Source: OMOG01 sp041485845 (GTDB taxonomy: Bacteria > Acidobacteriota > Terriglobia > Bryobacterales > Bryobacteraceae). Taken from it: 44,243 nt of DNA. The notes under the pieces are model-generated. The model saw only the letters and a program-made list of their open reading frames with translations, was not told the DNA's origin and did not search any database. Numbering within the stretch: the stretch's first letter is position 1; each line of letters opens with the position of its first letter. The translations under genes and the position numbers were made by a program. Shown piece after piece: positions 16,059 to 24,268 of the stretch. The stretch covers positions 1 through 44,243 of the forward strand of contig JBGPKH010000002.1 of assembly GCA_041485845.1 (NCBI GenBank). The letters are read 5' to 3'.

Positions 16059-16762
16059 GGAAGAAAGATTTTTTAGCCACAAATAAACACAAATGCACAC
16101 GAATAAGATTGTTCTCTTATTTGTGTTCATTTGTGTTCATTTGTGGCCAAATAGTCTTCGCCCGCGCCGATATCATCGATCGCATCGCCGTGTCCGTCGG
16201 CAGCCGGGTGATCACGGTTTCCGATATCGAGCGCGAAATCCGCGTCACCGCCTTTCTCGATGGCACGCGTCCCGACCTCAGCCCCGCCGGAAAACGCGCC
16301 ACCGCGGAGAAGATGATCGAGCAGAGGCTCATCCAGCGTGAACTGGACACCAGCCACTACCCTCTGCCCGACCCCGCCGAGGTCGAGCCGATTCTCGCCG
16401 ACTTCAACGCCAGGCACTTCAAAGACGACCAGGACTACCGGCGAACACTGTCCGGCTATGGCATCAACGAGCAGGACGTGAAGGACGAATTGCTCTGGGC
16501 GCGCCGGCTGATGCGTTTCATCGGCATCCGATTCCGCCCGGGCGTCCGGGTCAGCGACCAGGCTATCCAGAAGTACTTCGACGAAACGGTGGCGCCGGCC
16601 GCACGCGCGGCCCACCCCGGCGACCCGGTGGCGCTCGAAGACTATCGCGACCAGATCGAAGAGAAGCTCGCCGGCGACCTGGCGGATGCGGAGATGAACA
16701 CCTGGCTCACCGAAGCCCGCAAGCGGAACGAGATCGTCTTTCACGAGGAGGTCTTCCGGTGA
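16055..16762 (+). CDS. SurA N-domain-like periplasmic chaperone with repeat-derived signal peptide
   Basis: The mature part (from Asp39) begins DIIDRIAVSVGSRVITVSD and matches the SurA/PpiD N-terminal chaperone domain; about 196 residues follow and no parvulin domain is present. The frame opens at a TTG overlapping the Omp85 stop (TTGA), eight bases after an AGGA, giving 235 residues. The first 38 residues make a plausible Sec signal: basic n-region (RKK, NKHKCTRIR), hydrophobic core (LFSYLCSFVFICGQIVF) and ARA before Asp39. Residues 8-31 are encoded by a dispersed AT-rich palindrome (16076-16147). There is no in-frame ATG alternative upstream of the domain; the ATG at 16093 is in another frame. 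It would escort barrel precursors to the neighbouring Omp85. Its stop overlaps the GTG of the next gene. Confidence 0.82.
   Translation: MRKKDFLATNKHKCTRIRLFSYLCSFVFICGQIVFARADIIDRIAVSVGSRVITVSDIEREIRVTAFLDGTRPDLSPAGKRATAEKMIEQRLIQRELDTSHYPLPDPAEVEPILADFNARHFKDDQDYRRTLSGYGINEQDVKDELLWARRLMRFIGIRFRPGVRVSDQAIQKYFDETVAPAARAAHPGDPVALEDYRDQIEEKLAGDLADAEMNTWLTEARKRNEIVFHEEVFR
16076..16147. repeat. AT-rich palindromic element, copy 1 (ACAAAT type), inside a coding region
   Basis: Arms 16076-16107 and 16116-16147 are 32 bases each, pair at 29 of 32 positions and flank an 8-base loop. The units GCCACAAAT, AACACAAAT and ACACGAAT recur in the second copy at 38895-38970. Base composition is sharply AT-rich against GC-rich flanks, so it looks inserted. 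It could fold into a strong hairpin in the mRNA at the start of the SurA-like gene. Confidence 0.85.
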
Positions 16763-19700
16763 GCCGCAAGCGCATCGTCCGGACCATGGCGGCCTCCCTG
16801 GCGGGCTTGCTCTTCCTGTCGGTCGTAGCGGCCATCTTTGTGGCGCGCAGCCAGTGGTTTTTCGAGAAGGTGCGCGAGCGGATCGTCAGCACCGTGGAGA
16901 CGGCCACCGGCGGCCGCGTCGAAGCCGGCTCTTTCCGATTCGACTGGAAGCAGCTCCGGGCTGAGATCGCGTCTTTCGCGCTGCACGGCAACGAGGCGGC
17001 GGACAAGCCCTCGCTCTTCCGCGCCTCGTCGATCGCCGTGGGGCTGAAGATCGTGTCCGTGTTCAAGCGCGACGTGGACATTCAGTACCTCGACGTGGCC
17101 GATCCGCAAATCTACCTGATCGTCTACCCCGATGGCCGCACCAACGTGCCCGAGCCCAAGATCAAGGGGAGCGACCGCACGCCCGTGGAGACCCTGCTCA
17201 ACCTGGCGATCAACCGCTTCGAGCTGCGCAACGGGATTTTCGAGATCGAAACGGGCGGGCGGACTGCGTTCGACGCGCGCGGCCGGAACCTCAATCTGAA
17301 ACTTCTCTACGAGCTCGCCGGGCCGCGCTACCGCGGCGAGCTTTCCATGCAACCGTTGGATGTCCGCTGGCCCGGCCTTTCGCCCGTGCCGTTCGGCGTC
17401 ACTCTGGCGCTGACACTCGAGAAGAACCGCATCGGCATCGCCGCGGGCAAGCTCTCGACCGGCGATTCCCGGGTGGAATTCTCCGGCGCTCTGGAGGACC
17501 TGTCGTCGCCGCGCGCGACGTTCCGGTACGATGCCCGTGTTTCAGTGGCCGGCGCGGCCCGCATCCTGCATGTCCAGGAGCTGGAACGCGGCACGGTGGA
17601 AGTCGCGGGCAACGCCGCCTGGGCCGCTTCGTCGAACTTTTCCGCCGCGGGAAAGCTTCACGCATACAACGTCGATTACCGGGATTCCACGGTGGCGCTG
17701 CGCAACTATCGCGCCGATGGCGACGTCTCCGCCGGTCCGCAGGGAATCGACATCAGTGCGATGCGGCTGAGTGGGGCGGGGCCATGCCCTTCCCAGTCCC
17801 GCCGCGAGACGAAGCTGTGGCCCTGCGGCACTCCCGTCGCCGGCCGCATCGCGAGCGCCTCGCTGCGCGGCCGCGATCTCGACCTCCGCGGCATCGACCT
17901 GGCGACTACCGGCGGCAGGTTCCACGGCGAAGCCCGCCTTCGCGACCTGACACGCTATAGCGTGGCCGGCGAAATCGCCGATTTCGAAGCCAAACGCACG
18001 GTGGCGGCGTACAGCCTTGAGCCGTTGCCCTGGGACGCCCGCGCGTCCGGCACGGTGCGTCTCGAAGGGTCGCTCCGACAGAAGAGCGAGTTGCGTATCG
18101 CGGCCGACCTGGCCATCGCGCCTGCGCCCCAAGGGACACCGGTGAGCGGGCACATCACGGCAACCTACGAAGCCCGCGGCGGCCTCCTCGACCTGGCCCG
18201 CTCCACCCTCACCTTGCCCTCCACGCGCGTAGATTTCTCCGGCGTAGTGCCCGCAGCGCCCGGCCGGGAACTGCACGTGCACCTGGAGACCCGGGACCTC
18301 AATGACATCCTTCCGGCCCTCGGCCAGAGCGCCGCGACGGCGCCGGTGAAACTGGCGAACGGCGCCGCCATCTTCGATGGCACGGTCACCGGCAATCTGA
18401 ACAGCCCGCAGATTGCAGGCCATCTCAACGTCACGAAGTTCTCGTATGAGGAGCGTTCGTTCGATTCCCTGCAAGCCGACGTAACCGCCTCGCCCGCGGG
18501 CGTCGAAGCCCGGAACGCCGCCGTGGCTAGCGGTACGCTACGCGCGCAATTCCAGGGATCTGTGGCGCTGCACGACTGGAAGATCGACGACACCAGCACG
18601 ATTGCAGGCAGCGGAGCCATTCGCAACGCCGGCCTGGCCGTCCTCGTCCCCCTACTCGCGTCGGAGGAAACACCAGTTACCGGCACGCTTACCGGCACGG
18701 CTCAGTTTTCCGGCACCGTAGGGGAGCCGCGTGTCGGCGCCGATCTCGATATCGCCAAGGGAGTCTTCCGGGAAGAGCCGTTCGACCGCTTCACCGCTCA
18801 CGTGAACTACAACGGCCGGACCCTGCAGGTCGTCAACGGGCAGATCGCCGCGGGAGGCAAGCAGGTAGAGCTGGCCGGCACTTTCGATCACGTGCCCGGC
18901 CGCTTCGATGAGGGCCGCCTGCGCTTCCAGGTGAGCACCAACCCCATGTCGCTGGAACAGATTCAGGTGGTGCAGCAGGCCAAGCCGGGCGCCAAGGGGA
19001 CCGTCCAGGTTACGGCCAGCGGGGACCTCGACCTGGGGCATTCCCGCGATAGCCTTGCGTGGCGCATAGCCGACCTCCACGCCGACGTGGCGGCGCGCGG
19101 CTTGCAACTGGCCGGACAGCCGCTGGGGGATGCGCACCTCACCGCCGAATCGCAAGCCGCGGTGCTGCACGCGCACCTGGAATCGGACTTCGCCGGTTCG
19201 GAAATTCGCGGCGACGGCCAATGGCGTCTCGAAGGCAACTATCCCGGTACCGCCACCATCGCTTTTTCGAGACTCGACTTCGCGCGCTTGCGCCAGTGGC
19301 TTTCGACCGGGCAATCTTCGCTCGACGGCGTCTCGGGATTCGCCGAAGGCGAGTTGCGCCTCGACGGTCCCGCCTGGCAAACGGATGCCCTGAAGGCCCA
19401 GTTGCGCATTCCCAAATTCGAGATTGCCGCCGGCGCCGCGGTCGCGGCTAACGGCCCTCCCAACCCCGCCGGTTCGCTCAGACTTCAGAACTCCGGCCCC
19501 ATCGTGGCCAGCATGGCGAACAACGTCGTGACCATCGACAGTGCCCGCCTGGTAGGGCGCTCCAGCGATCTCAGCGTCACCGGTAAGGTGCTGCTCCAGC
19601 CTAAGATTCCCCTCGACCTTCGCGTGAACGGCCGCCTTGACCTGGCCATCGTACACGATTTCAACCACGATTTCGTCTCCTCCGGCGCGGTCGCCGCGGA

Positions 19701-20925
19701 AGCCACCATCCGCGGCCCGCTCGACTCGCCGCAGATGAACGGGAGGCTGCAGTTCCAGAACGCGGCCTTCAGCATCAACGATCTTCCCAACGGCATCTCC
19801 AACGCCAACGGCGTGATCCTGTTGACCAACGAAGTGAGGGGGCAGGCCCGCGAGAATCGGGCCACCATACAGAGCTTTACCGGCGAGACCGGCGGCGGCA
19901 AGGTCCAACTCACCGGCTTTGCCGCCTTCAGCGCCGGTGAAGCCGTTTTTCAGTTGCACGCCGGCGCCGGGCAGGTCCGCGTGCGCTATCCGGAAGGCGT
20001 GAGCACTGTAGCCAATGCGAGCCTCGACCTCACCGGCACGTCGGAGCGCAGCCAGCTTTCCGGCGCCATAACTATCTTTCGCACGGGATTCAACCTGCAA
20101 TCGGATATCGGCTCCCTGATTGCGAAGTCGGCCGAGCCCGTGCGCACGCCCGCCGCGCACAACGATTTTCTAGGAGGCATGAACTTCGACGTCCAGATCG
20201 AGACGGCTCCCGATATCCAGTTTCAAAGCTCCTTGACCGAAGACCTCCAGGTGGAGGCCAACCTGCGACTGCGCGGCACCTTCAGCAATCCAGCGCTCGT
20301 CGGCCGCGTCAACATTACGCAAGGCCAGGTGGTATTCTACGGCACCAAGTACACCATCAGCCAGGGCGCGATCGCGTTTTACAACCCGCTGAAGGTCGAA
20401 CCCATTTTGGACATCGATCTCGAGACCAAAGCGCACGGCATCGATATCACGCTCACGGTCTCCGGCCCTTTGAACAAGCTGCAGCTCACGCCGCGCTCCG
20501 ATCCTCCGCTCCAGTTCAGTGAAATCGTGGCGCTGCTGGCCACTGGCCGTACCCCGACCTCCGACCCCACGCTGCTCACTCACCAGAGCACCGCGCCGCA
20601 ATCCTGGCAGCAGATGGGCGCCTCGGCGCTGCTGGGCCAAGCCATCGCCAACCCCGTCGCGGGCCGGTTGCAACGCTTCTTCGGCGTGAGCAAGCTGCGC
20701 ATCGATCCGACCATCGCCGGCGTGGAAAACAACCCGCAGGCGCGCTTGACGCTCGAGCAGCAGGTGACCCCGGACATCACCTTCACCTACATCACCAACG
20801 TCACCAGCACCAATCCACAGGTAGTGCGCATGGAATGGTCGTTCAGCAAGCAGTGGTCGGCGGTCGCCCTACGCGAGGAAAACGGAACGTTCGGTCTCGA
20901 CTTTTTCTTCAAGAAGCGATTTTGA
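16759..20925 (+). CDS. TamB-like translocation/assembly protein (AsmA superfamily, DUF490)
   Basis: This 1,388-residue protein starts at a GTG overlapping the previous stop (GTGA). It has one N-terminal membrane helix (about 10-32) followed by a long repetitive beta-structure, as in TamB/AsmA proteins that form a hydrophobic groove across the periplasm. The C-terminal DUF490 region is clear: GRVNITQGQVVFYGTKYTIS, then ILDIDLETKA, LPPLQFSEIVALLATGR-like motifs, and a terminal Phe. In the family, TamB works with an Omp85 partner in outer-membrane biogenesis and lipid transfer; the partner here is likely the gene at 13071. An odd Cys-containing stretch at residues about 341-363 (GPCPSQSRRETKLWPCGTP) looks like a small insertion. 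Confidence 0.9.
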   Translation: MSRKRIVRTMAASLAGLLFLSVVAAIFVARSQWFFEKVRERIVSTVETATGGRVEAGSFRFDWKQLRAEIASFALHGNEAADKPSLFRASSIAVGLKIVSVFKRDVDIQYLDVADPQIYLIVYPDGRTNVPEPKIKGSDRTPVETLLNLAINRFELRNGIFEIETGGRTAFDARGRNLNLKLLYELAGPRYRGELSMQPLDVRWPGLSPVPFGVTLALTLEKNRIGIAAGKLSTGDSRVEFSGALEDLSSPRATFRYDARVSVAGAARILHVQELERGTVEVAGNAAWAASSNFSAAGKLHAYNVDYRDSTVALRNYRADGDVSAGPQGIDISAMRLSGAGPCPSQSRRETKLWPCGTPVAGRIASASLRGRDLDLRGIDLATTGGRFHGEARLRDLTRYSVAGEIADFEAKRTVAAYSLEPLPWDARASGTVRLEGSLRQKSELRIAADLAIAPAPQGTPVSGHITATYEARGGLLDLARSTLTLPSTRVDFSGVVPAAPGRELHVHLETRDLNDILPALGQSAATAPVKLANGAAIFDGTVTGNLNSPQIAGHLNVTKFSYEERSFDSLQADVTASPAGVEARNAAVASGTLRAQFQGSVALHDWKIDDTSTIAGSGAIRNAGLAVLVPLLASEETPVTGTLTGTAQFSGTVGEPRVGADLDIAKGVFREEPFDRFTAHVNYNGRTLQVVNGQIAAGGKQVELAGTFDHVPGRFDEGRLRFQVSTNPMSLEQIQVVQQAKPGAKGTVQVTASGDLDLGHSRDSLAWRIADLHADVAARGLQLAGQPLGDAHLTAESQAAVLHAHLESDFAGSEIRGDGQWRLEGNYPGTATIAFSRLDFARLRQWLSTGQSSLDGVSGFAEGELRLDGPAWQTDALKAQLRIPKFEIAAGAAVAANGPPNPAGSLRLQNSGPIVASMANNVVTIDSARLVGRSSDLSVTGKVLLQPKIPLDLRVNGRLDLAIVHDFNHDFVSSGAVAAEATIRGPLDSPQMNGRLQFQNAAFSINDLPNGISNANGVILLTNEVRGQARENRATIQSFTGETGGGKVQLTGFAAFSAGEAVFQLHAGAGQVRVRYPEGVSTVANASLDLTGTSERSQLSGAITIFRTGFNLQSDIGSLIAKSAEPVRTPAAHNDFLGGMNFDVQIETAPDIQFQSSLTEDLQVEANLRLRGTFSNPALVGRVNITQGQVVFYGTKYTISQGAIAFYNPLKVEPILDIDLETKAHGIDITLTVSGPLNKLQLTPRSDPPLQFSEIVALLATGRTPTSDPTLLTHQSTAPQSWQQMGASALLGQAIANPVAGRLQRFFGVSKLRIDPTIAGVENNPQARLTLEQQVTPDITFTYITNVTSTNPQVVRMEWSFSKQWSAVALREENGTFGLDFFFKKRF

Positions 20926-21113
20926 TCAGCCAGTGGGACACGATCGGGTTTCGTCGTCTGTCACACGGAGGCTTTCAGCTTCGCTCGGCCGCTCTGGAGA
21001 TTGGCGATTTCCCGATGTGGGGTGACGGCGAGCGAGCGCCGGCGGTACGAGGAAGCCAATGCTTCGGCGCTTGGCAAGAGTGACCCGTTATGTGCACTAT
21101 ATAATGGGTCTTA

Positions 21114-21205
21114 ATGTTGAGTTCCGGATTATGTTGAGTCAAGGACCTCGCGGTGCCGGCGACGAAGCCCTGATGCTGTTTCGTGGGTGAGAACTCCACA
21201 TAATC
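21114..21205. repeat. Short direct and inverted repeats next to the recombinase (possible recombination site)
   Basis: ATGTTGAGT occurs at 21114-21122 and 21131-21139. CTCCACATAAT (21195-21205) is the inverse of ATTATGTGGAG, a close variant, and overlaps the ancestral stop of the recombinase. The arrangement beside a tyrosine recombinase suggests recombinase binding sites or an element end. The remainder of 20926-21203 has no recognisable gene. Confidence 0.45.
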
Positions 21206-21277
21206 ACAAGGTCGCCAGGAACGCCAAGAGGTCGTCAGAAGCCTTGAAATGACCTGGCGCAGAACCGGCCGGTGTCA
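21204..21277 (-). pseudogene. Detached C-terminal tail of the tyrosine recombinase
   Basis: Past the recombinase stop, the frame one base back reads KLTPAGSAPGHF then KASDDLLAFLATL and a TGA at 21206-21204. This matches the usual tail of this recombinase group (a GRF.. DDxLLAFL ending, from my knowledge of the family). One missing base in GCAAGCTG (expected GCNAAGCTG) explains the split. Confidence 0.6.
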
Positions 21278-22264
21278 GCTTGCCATTGCGTTCTCCATCA
21301 TCGTAAGGTCCGCTTCGACGTATCCGTGAGTGGTCTCGACGCTCTCATGTCCGAGCCAAAGGGCAATCACGGCCGGGTCCACCCCAGACTGGAGCAGGTG
21401 CATCGCGGTGGAGTGACGAATCAAGTGCGGCGAGATGCGCTTGCTCTGGAGGCTCGGACACGCCGGGGTCGCGCGGTCGGCAGCCCGGCTCAGCAAGTAG
21501 GAAACACCGTGGCGGGAAAGGCGCCATGCACGCGCGCTGGGGAACGCGAGGCCAGCAAATCGCTCACCGAGCTCTTGAAACCAAGCTCGCAAAACTTGCG
21601 CTGTCTTGGCCCACAGGGGAACAGCGCGTTCCTTGCGGCCCTTGCCGTGCAATTTCAAGGAGGCTGGAGCATCGAGAACAATTTCATCGCGGCGCACCCC
21701 AGTGATCTCGGAGACGCGTGCACCGCTGTTGTACAGCGTTAGAAGCAGGGCGTGGTCGCGGCGGCCATCCCAAATGGTCTGATCGGTAGCGGCTAAGATG
21801 GCATCGATTTCAAGACGTGTGAGGTAGCCGGCGAGTTTGCGCTCCGTGCGCTTTGCCGGAATGGCGAGCACACGTGAGGCAACTGCAAGACCTGCTGGTT
21901 CCTGCATCTGGACGAATCGGAAGAAGGAACGTATGGCCGCCAGGCGCGCATTTCGCGAACTGATACAGTTGGCTCGCTCCTGTTCGATATGGTCGAGAAA
22001 TGCCAGGATGGTAGGCGCATCGAGATCGGCGACACTGATGGCTGGTGGTTGGACGCCCTTGGTCTCGTGGACAAATCGCAAGACCAAGCGAAACGCGTCC
22101 CGGTAGGTGGCAAGGGTTCTTGGGCTGGCATGTTTTTGGTTGAGCAGGTACTCGACGAAGAATGCCTGCACCAGGGCCGCCGCGGGCAAGGACGATGCAC
22201 GTACTGTAGCACCTGAAAAACAGCCCTCCGGCGCTCTCAGCAAGTCTTTTGAAACCAAAAGCAT
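21275..22264 (-). CDS. Tyrosine recombinase/integrase, C-terminally frameshifted
   Basis: The N-terminal SAM-like core-binding domain (FFVEYLLNQKHASPRTLATY, then LDHIEQERA) is followed by the catalytic domain with all active residues: Arg in GARVSEITG, Lys in GKGRKER, His-x-x-Arg in SPHLIRHS, His in LGHES and the Tyr nucleophile in HGYVE. The family cuts and rejoins DNA through a 3'-phosphotyrosine link. The active site is complete, but the last 25 or so residues are in another frame (21204-21277). The ATG at 22264 is the only nearby in-frame ATG (329 residues); a TTG at 22189 would start closer to the conserved domain. It is a single gene, unlike the recombinase trios some relatives form. 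It points away from the tRNA-Asp fragment. Confidence 0.8.
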   Translation of the reverse strand: MLLVSKDLLRAPEGCFSGATVRASSLPAAALVQAFFVEYLLNQKHASPRTLATYRDAFRLVLRFVHETKGVQPPAISVADLDAPTILAFLDHIEQERANCISSRNARLAAIRSFFRFVQMQEPAGLAVASRVLAIPAKRTERKLAGYLTRLEIDAILAATDQTIWDGRRDHALLLTLYNSGARVSEITGVRRDEIVLDAPASLKLHGKGRKERAVPLWAKTAQVLRAWFQELGERFAGLAFPSARAWRLSRHGVSYLLSRAADRATPACPSLQSKRISPHLIRHSTAMHLLQSGVDPAVIALWLGHESVETTHGYVEADLTMMENAMAS

Positions 22265-22278
22265 GCAGACCGAAAATC

Positions 22279-22338
22279 TCAGAGACGTTCGGCCTGTCAC
22301 GTCGGAGGTCGCGGGTTTGAGCCCCGTCGTCCCCGCCA
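22279..22338 (+). pseudogene. 3' part of a tRNA-Asp (GTC), 5' end missing
   Basis: From GTTCGGCCTGTCACG (22287) to CCGCCA (22338) the sequence fits a tRNA-Asp: anticodon arm with GTC, variable loop, T-arm GCGGG-TTTGAGC-CCCGT, acceptor strand CGTCCCC, G discriminator and encoded CCA. The matching 5' acceptor strand GGGGACG and the D-arm are absent upstream; only TCAGAG resembles the end of the D-stem. It cannot fold as a full tRNA. A tRNA 3' fragment beside an integrase is the usual trace of an attachment site. A T-rich stretch follows. Confidence 0.75.
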
Positions 22339-22482
22339 CTCTCTTCTTTTTCTTTTCAATATCTTCCATTTGTCCTCGGGGCGTTCCGCGATGAAGGCGC
22401 CATGCGGGGCCCGGTTCGAGACAGGGCCACAGGGGTGCGGGCAAGGACACGGTAAACTTACCCCGAATCGCATGGCCTGGCT

Positions 22483-22632
22483 TCACCCGCAACCGCGCTC
22501 GGCGGCTCGGTCCCTTTTCCCGGCAGGGACGGCGCCTGCTGCTACCGGGAGGAAGGCGCGCCTTGCACGAAGAAGGGCCGTCGATCCGGCAATTGCCGCG
22601 CCGGCGGCTTTGAGAAATTCGCTACGGCTCAT
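22483..22632 (-). pseudogene. Truncated gene: Tat-like leader only
   Basis: The ATG overlaps the sulfatase stop (ATGA), so this was the third gene of the sulfatase operon. Only 49 codons remain. The first 25 (MSRSEFLKAAGAAIAGSTALL) are a twin-arginine-type leader with the second Arg changed to Ser (consensus SRRxFLK); the rest is low-complexity basic sequence ending at a TGA. The body of the gene was probably lost when the adjacent recombinase/tRNA segment arrived. No other gene is seen in 22339-22482. Confidence 0.6.
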
Positions 22633-24254
22633 CCAGCGCCGCCCGGCCGCATACGCGGCCTGGAGGTCGGGGGGGAGGCTTCGCGCACCCGGACAAACGC
22701 TTCGTCGTGCTCTCGCCACATCGCGGCCAGCTTCTGCACAAGGTCTGGATGGGCGGCGGCAAGGTTCATTGATTCGCAGCGGTCCTTGCCGAGATCGTAC
22801 AACTCCCACGGCCCCGTTTGGCCGGTGGCGATCAGTTTCCAGTCTCCGGCACGGATCGCCCGATTGTTGTTGTGATTGAAATACAGAAAATCATGCGGTG
22901 CGGCGCCGTCTCTGCGAAATGCGGGCCTGAGACTCCTCCCTGCGAGGCGGGGGCCGCCGGACGGCAGGTGTTGGGCCGGGTCGCCGCCGGCCAGATCCAC
23001 CAGCGTGGGAAGGATATCGACGAAGTGGCAGGGCTCGTGCCGCAGCTTGTTGCGATCTTCGATCCCGTTGGGCCAGTGTACGATCAGGGGCGAAGCAATG
23101 CCGCCCTCGTTGACCCAGGACTTGTGCAGGCGGAGCGGGGTGTTCGAGCAGGTTGACCAGCCTGGTCCCAATCCCAGGAATGAGCGGGCGGAACCGGGCG
23201 GGGCCGCGGCGTCATGGCCGTCGCCGCGGATCAACTGCTCGGAACTCGCGCCATTGTCGGAGAGGAACACGACCACCGTGTCGCGCTCGGCGCCCATGGC
23301 CTGCACCTGGCTGAGGACCTTGCCGATCTCCAGGTCCATGCGCGTGATCATGGCGGCGTGGATGGCCATTTTGGTGCGCTGGAAACGTTTCTGTTCCGGC
23401 GTGAGGGTTTGCCATGCGACGGCGCGCGTGACTTCGCCCGGGCCGATGGCGGCCATCAGGTCACGGTCGGGCGTGTTCCATCGCGTCCACATATTCGGAT
23501 CGAGCGGCGGCAGGGCGCAATTGACGAGGCCCATGCGGCGCATGCGCGCCAGTTTCCGCTCACGGGCGGTGTCCCAGCCCTCCGCGAACCGATCCTTGTA
23601 CTTTTCGATATCCTGCGGCAGCGCGTGCAGGGGAAAGTGCGGCGAGTGGGGAGCCAGGTAGAGGAAGAAGGGAGCGTCCGCGTGGTTGCGGGCGTGGTCT
23701 TCGAGGAACCGGACCGCGTAGCCGGCGATGGCAACAGTGGAGTAGTAATGGTCTTCGGGCTTGGGCTGCGGAAGCGGCTCGCCGTCCAATTCCAGACGCC
23801 GTGGCGTGAAATACCGGTCTTCATCCAGCAGCGTGTAAGAACGGTCGAACCCGACGCCTTCGAGCGGCGTGAATCGAATATGCCACTTGCCGGAATGGTA
23901 ACTGCGATAGCCCAGCGGCTTCAGATGGTTGGGGATGAACTGCGTATAGTTGGGGACGTTGCCAGGCGTCATGACATCGGACGCGGTCTGCTGCGCGTAG
24001 AGCCCGGTGAGTAAGCTGCTTCGCGAAGGTCCGCAGCGCGCGGTCGAGTAGCCCTGCGTGAAACGCAGCCCGCGGGCGGCGAGGCGGTCCAGGTTCGGCG
24101 TGTCGATCTCGCCGCCGTAGCAGGCGGCGTCGGAGAAGCCCATGTCGTCGGCCAGGATGAGAAGGAAATTGGGCTTCTTCGCGGGTGCGGCGCGGAGCAC
24201 GGACGCCGCCGCCGCGCCGCCGATGAATTGCAGGAATTCTCTTCTGTCGAACAT
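22629..24254 (-). CDS. Tat-exported sulfatase A (formylglycine type)
   Basis: This 541-residue type I sulfatase has a Tat-type leader (DRREFLQFIGGAAAASVL), then NFLLILADDMGFSDAACYG with metal ligands Asp36-Asp37 and the activation motif Cys74-Gly-Pro-Ser-Arg followed by SSLLTG. The Cys is converted to formylglycine by an activating enzyme, which is not encoded here. Later family markers are YHSGKWHI, LAPHSPHFPLHA and VVFLSDNGASS. The enzyme hydrolyses sulfate esters, probably of polysaccharides or glycosaminoglycans in the periplasm; the substrate is not predictable. It begins 14 bases after sulfatase B, so they form an operon. Confidence 0.93.
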   Translation of the reverse strand: MFDRREFLQFIGGAAAASVLRAAPAKKPNFLLILADDMGFSDAACYGGEIDTPNLDRLAARGLRFTQGYSTARCGPSRSSLLTGLYAQQTASDVMTPGNVPNYTQFIPNHLKPLGYRSYHSGKWHIRFTPLEGVGFDRSYTLLDEDRYFTPRRLELDGEPLPQPKPEDHYYSTVAIAGYAVRFLEDHARNHADAPFFLYLAPHSPHFPLHALPQDIEKYKDRFAEGWDTARERKLARMRRMGLVNCALPPLDPNMWTRWNTPDRDLMAAIGPGEVTRAVAWQTLTPEQKRFQRTKMAIHAAMITRMDLEIGKVLSQVQAMGAERDTVVVFLSDNGASSEQLIRGDGHDAAAPPGSARSFLGLGPGWSTCSNTPLRLHKSWVNEGGIASPLIVHWPNGIEDRNKLRHEPCHFVDILPTLVDLAGGDPAQHLPSGGPRLAGRSLRPAFRRDGAAPHDFLYFNHNNNRAIRAGDWKLIATGQTGPWELYDLGKDRCESMNLAAAHPDLVQKLAAMWREHDEAFVRVREASPPTSRPRMRPGGAG

Positions 24255-24268
24255 GGCAATCGCTTCTC

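Noticed and set aside
16093..16341. ATG-initiated ORF MHTNKIVLLFVFICVHLW in the palindrome
   Set aside because: It is in a different frame from the SurA-like domain and its product after the hydrophobic start is Arg-rich nonsense.
20950..20975. CTGTCACACGGAGG resembling the tRNA-Asp anticodon region
   Set aside because: Only about 14 bases match with a gap, and neither T-arm nor acceptor follows. Probably chance; it is not accepted as the second attachment site.
21270..21285. Programmed -1 frameshift in the recombinase
   Set aside because: GCAAGCTGA lacks a slippery heptamer and no strong downstream stem is evident. A one-base deletion is enough.
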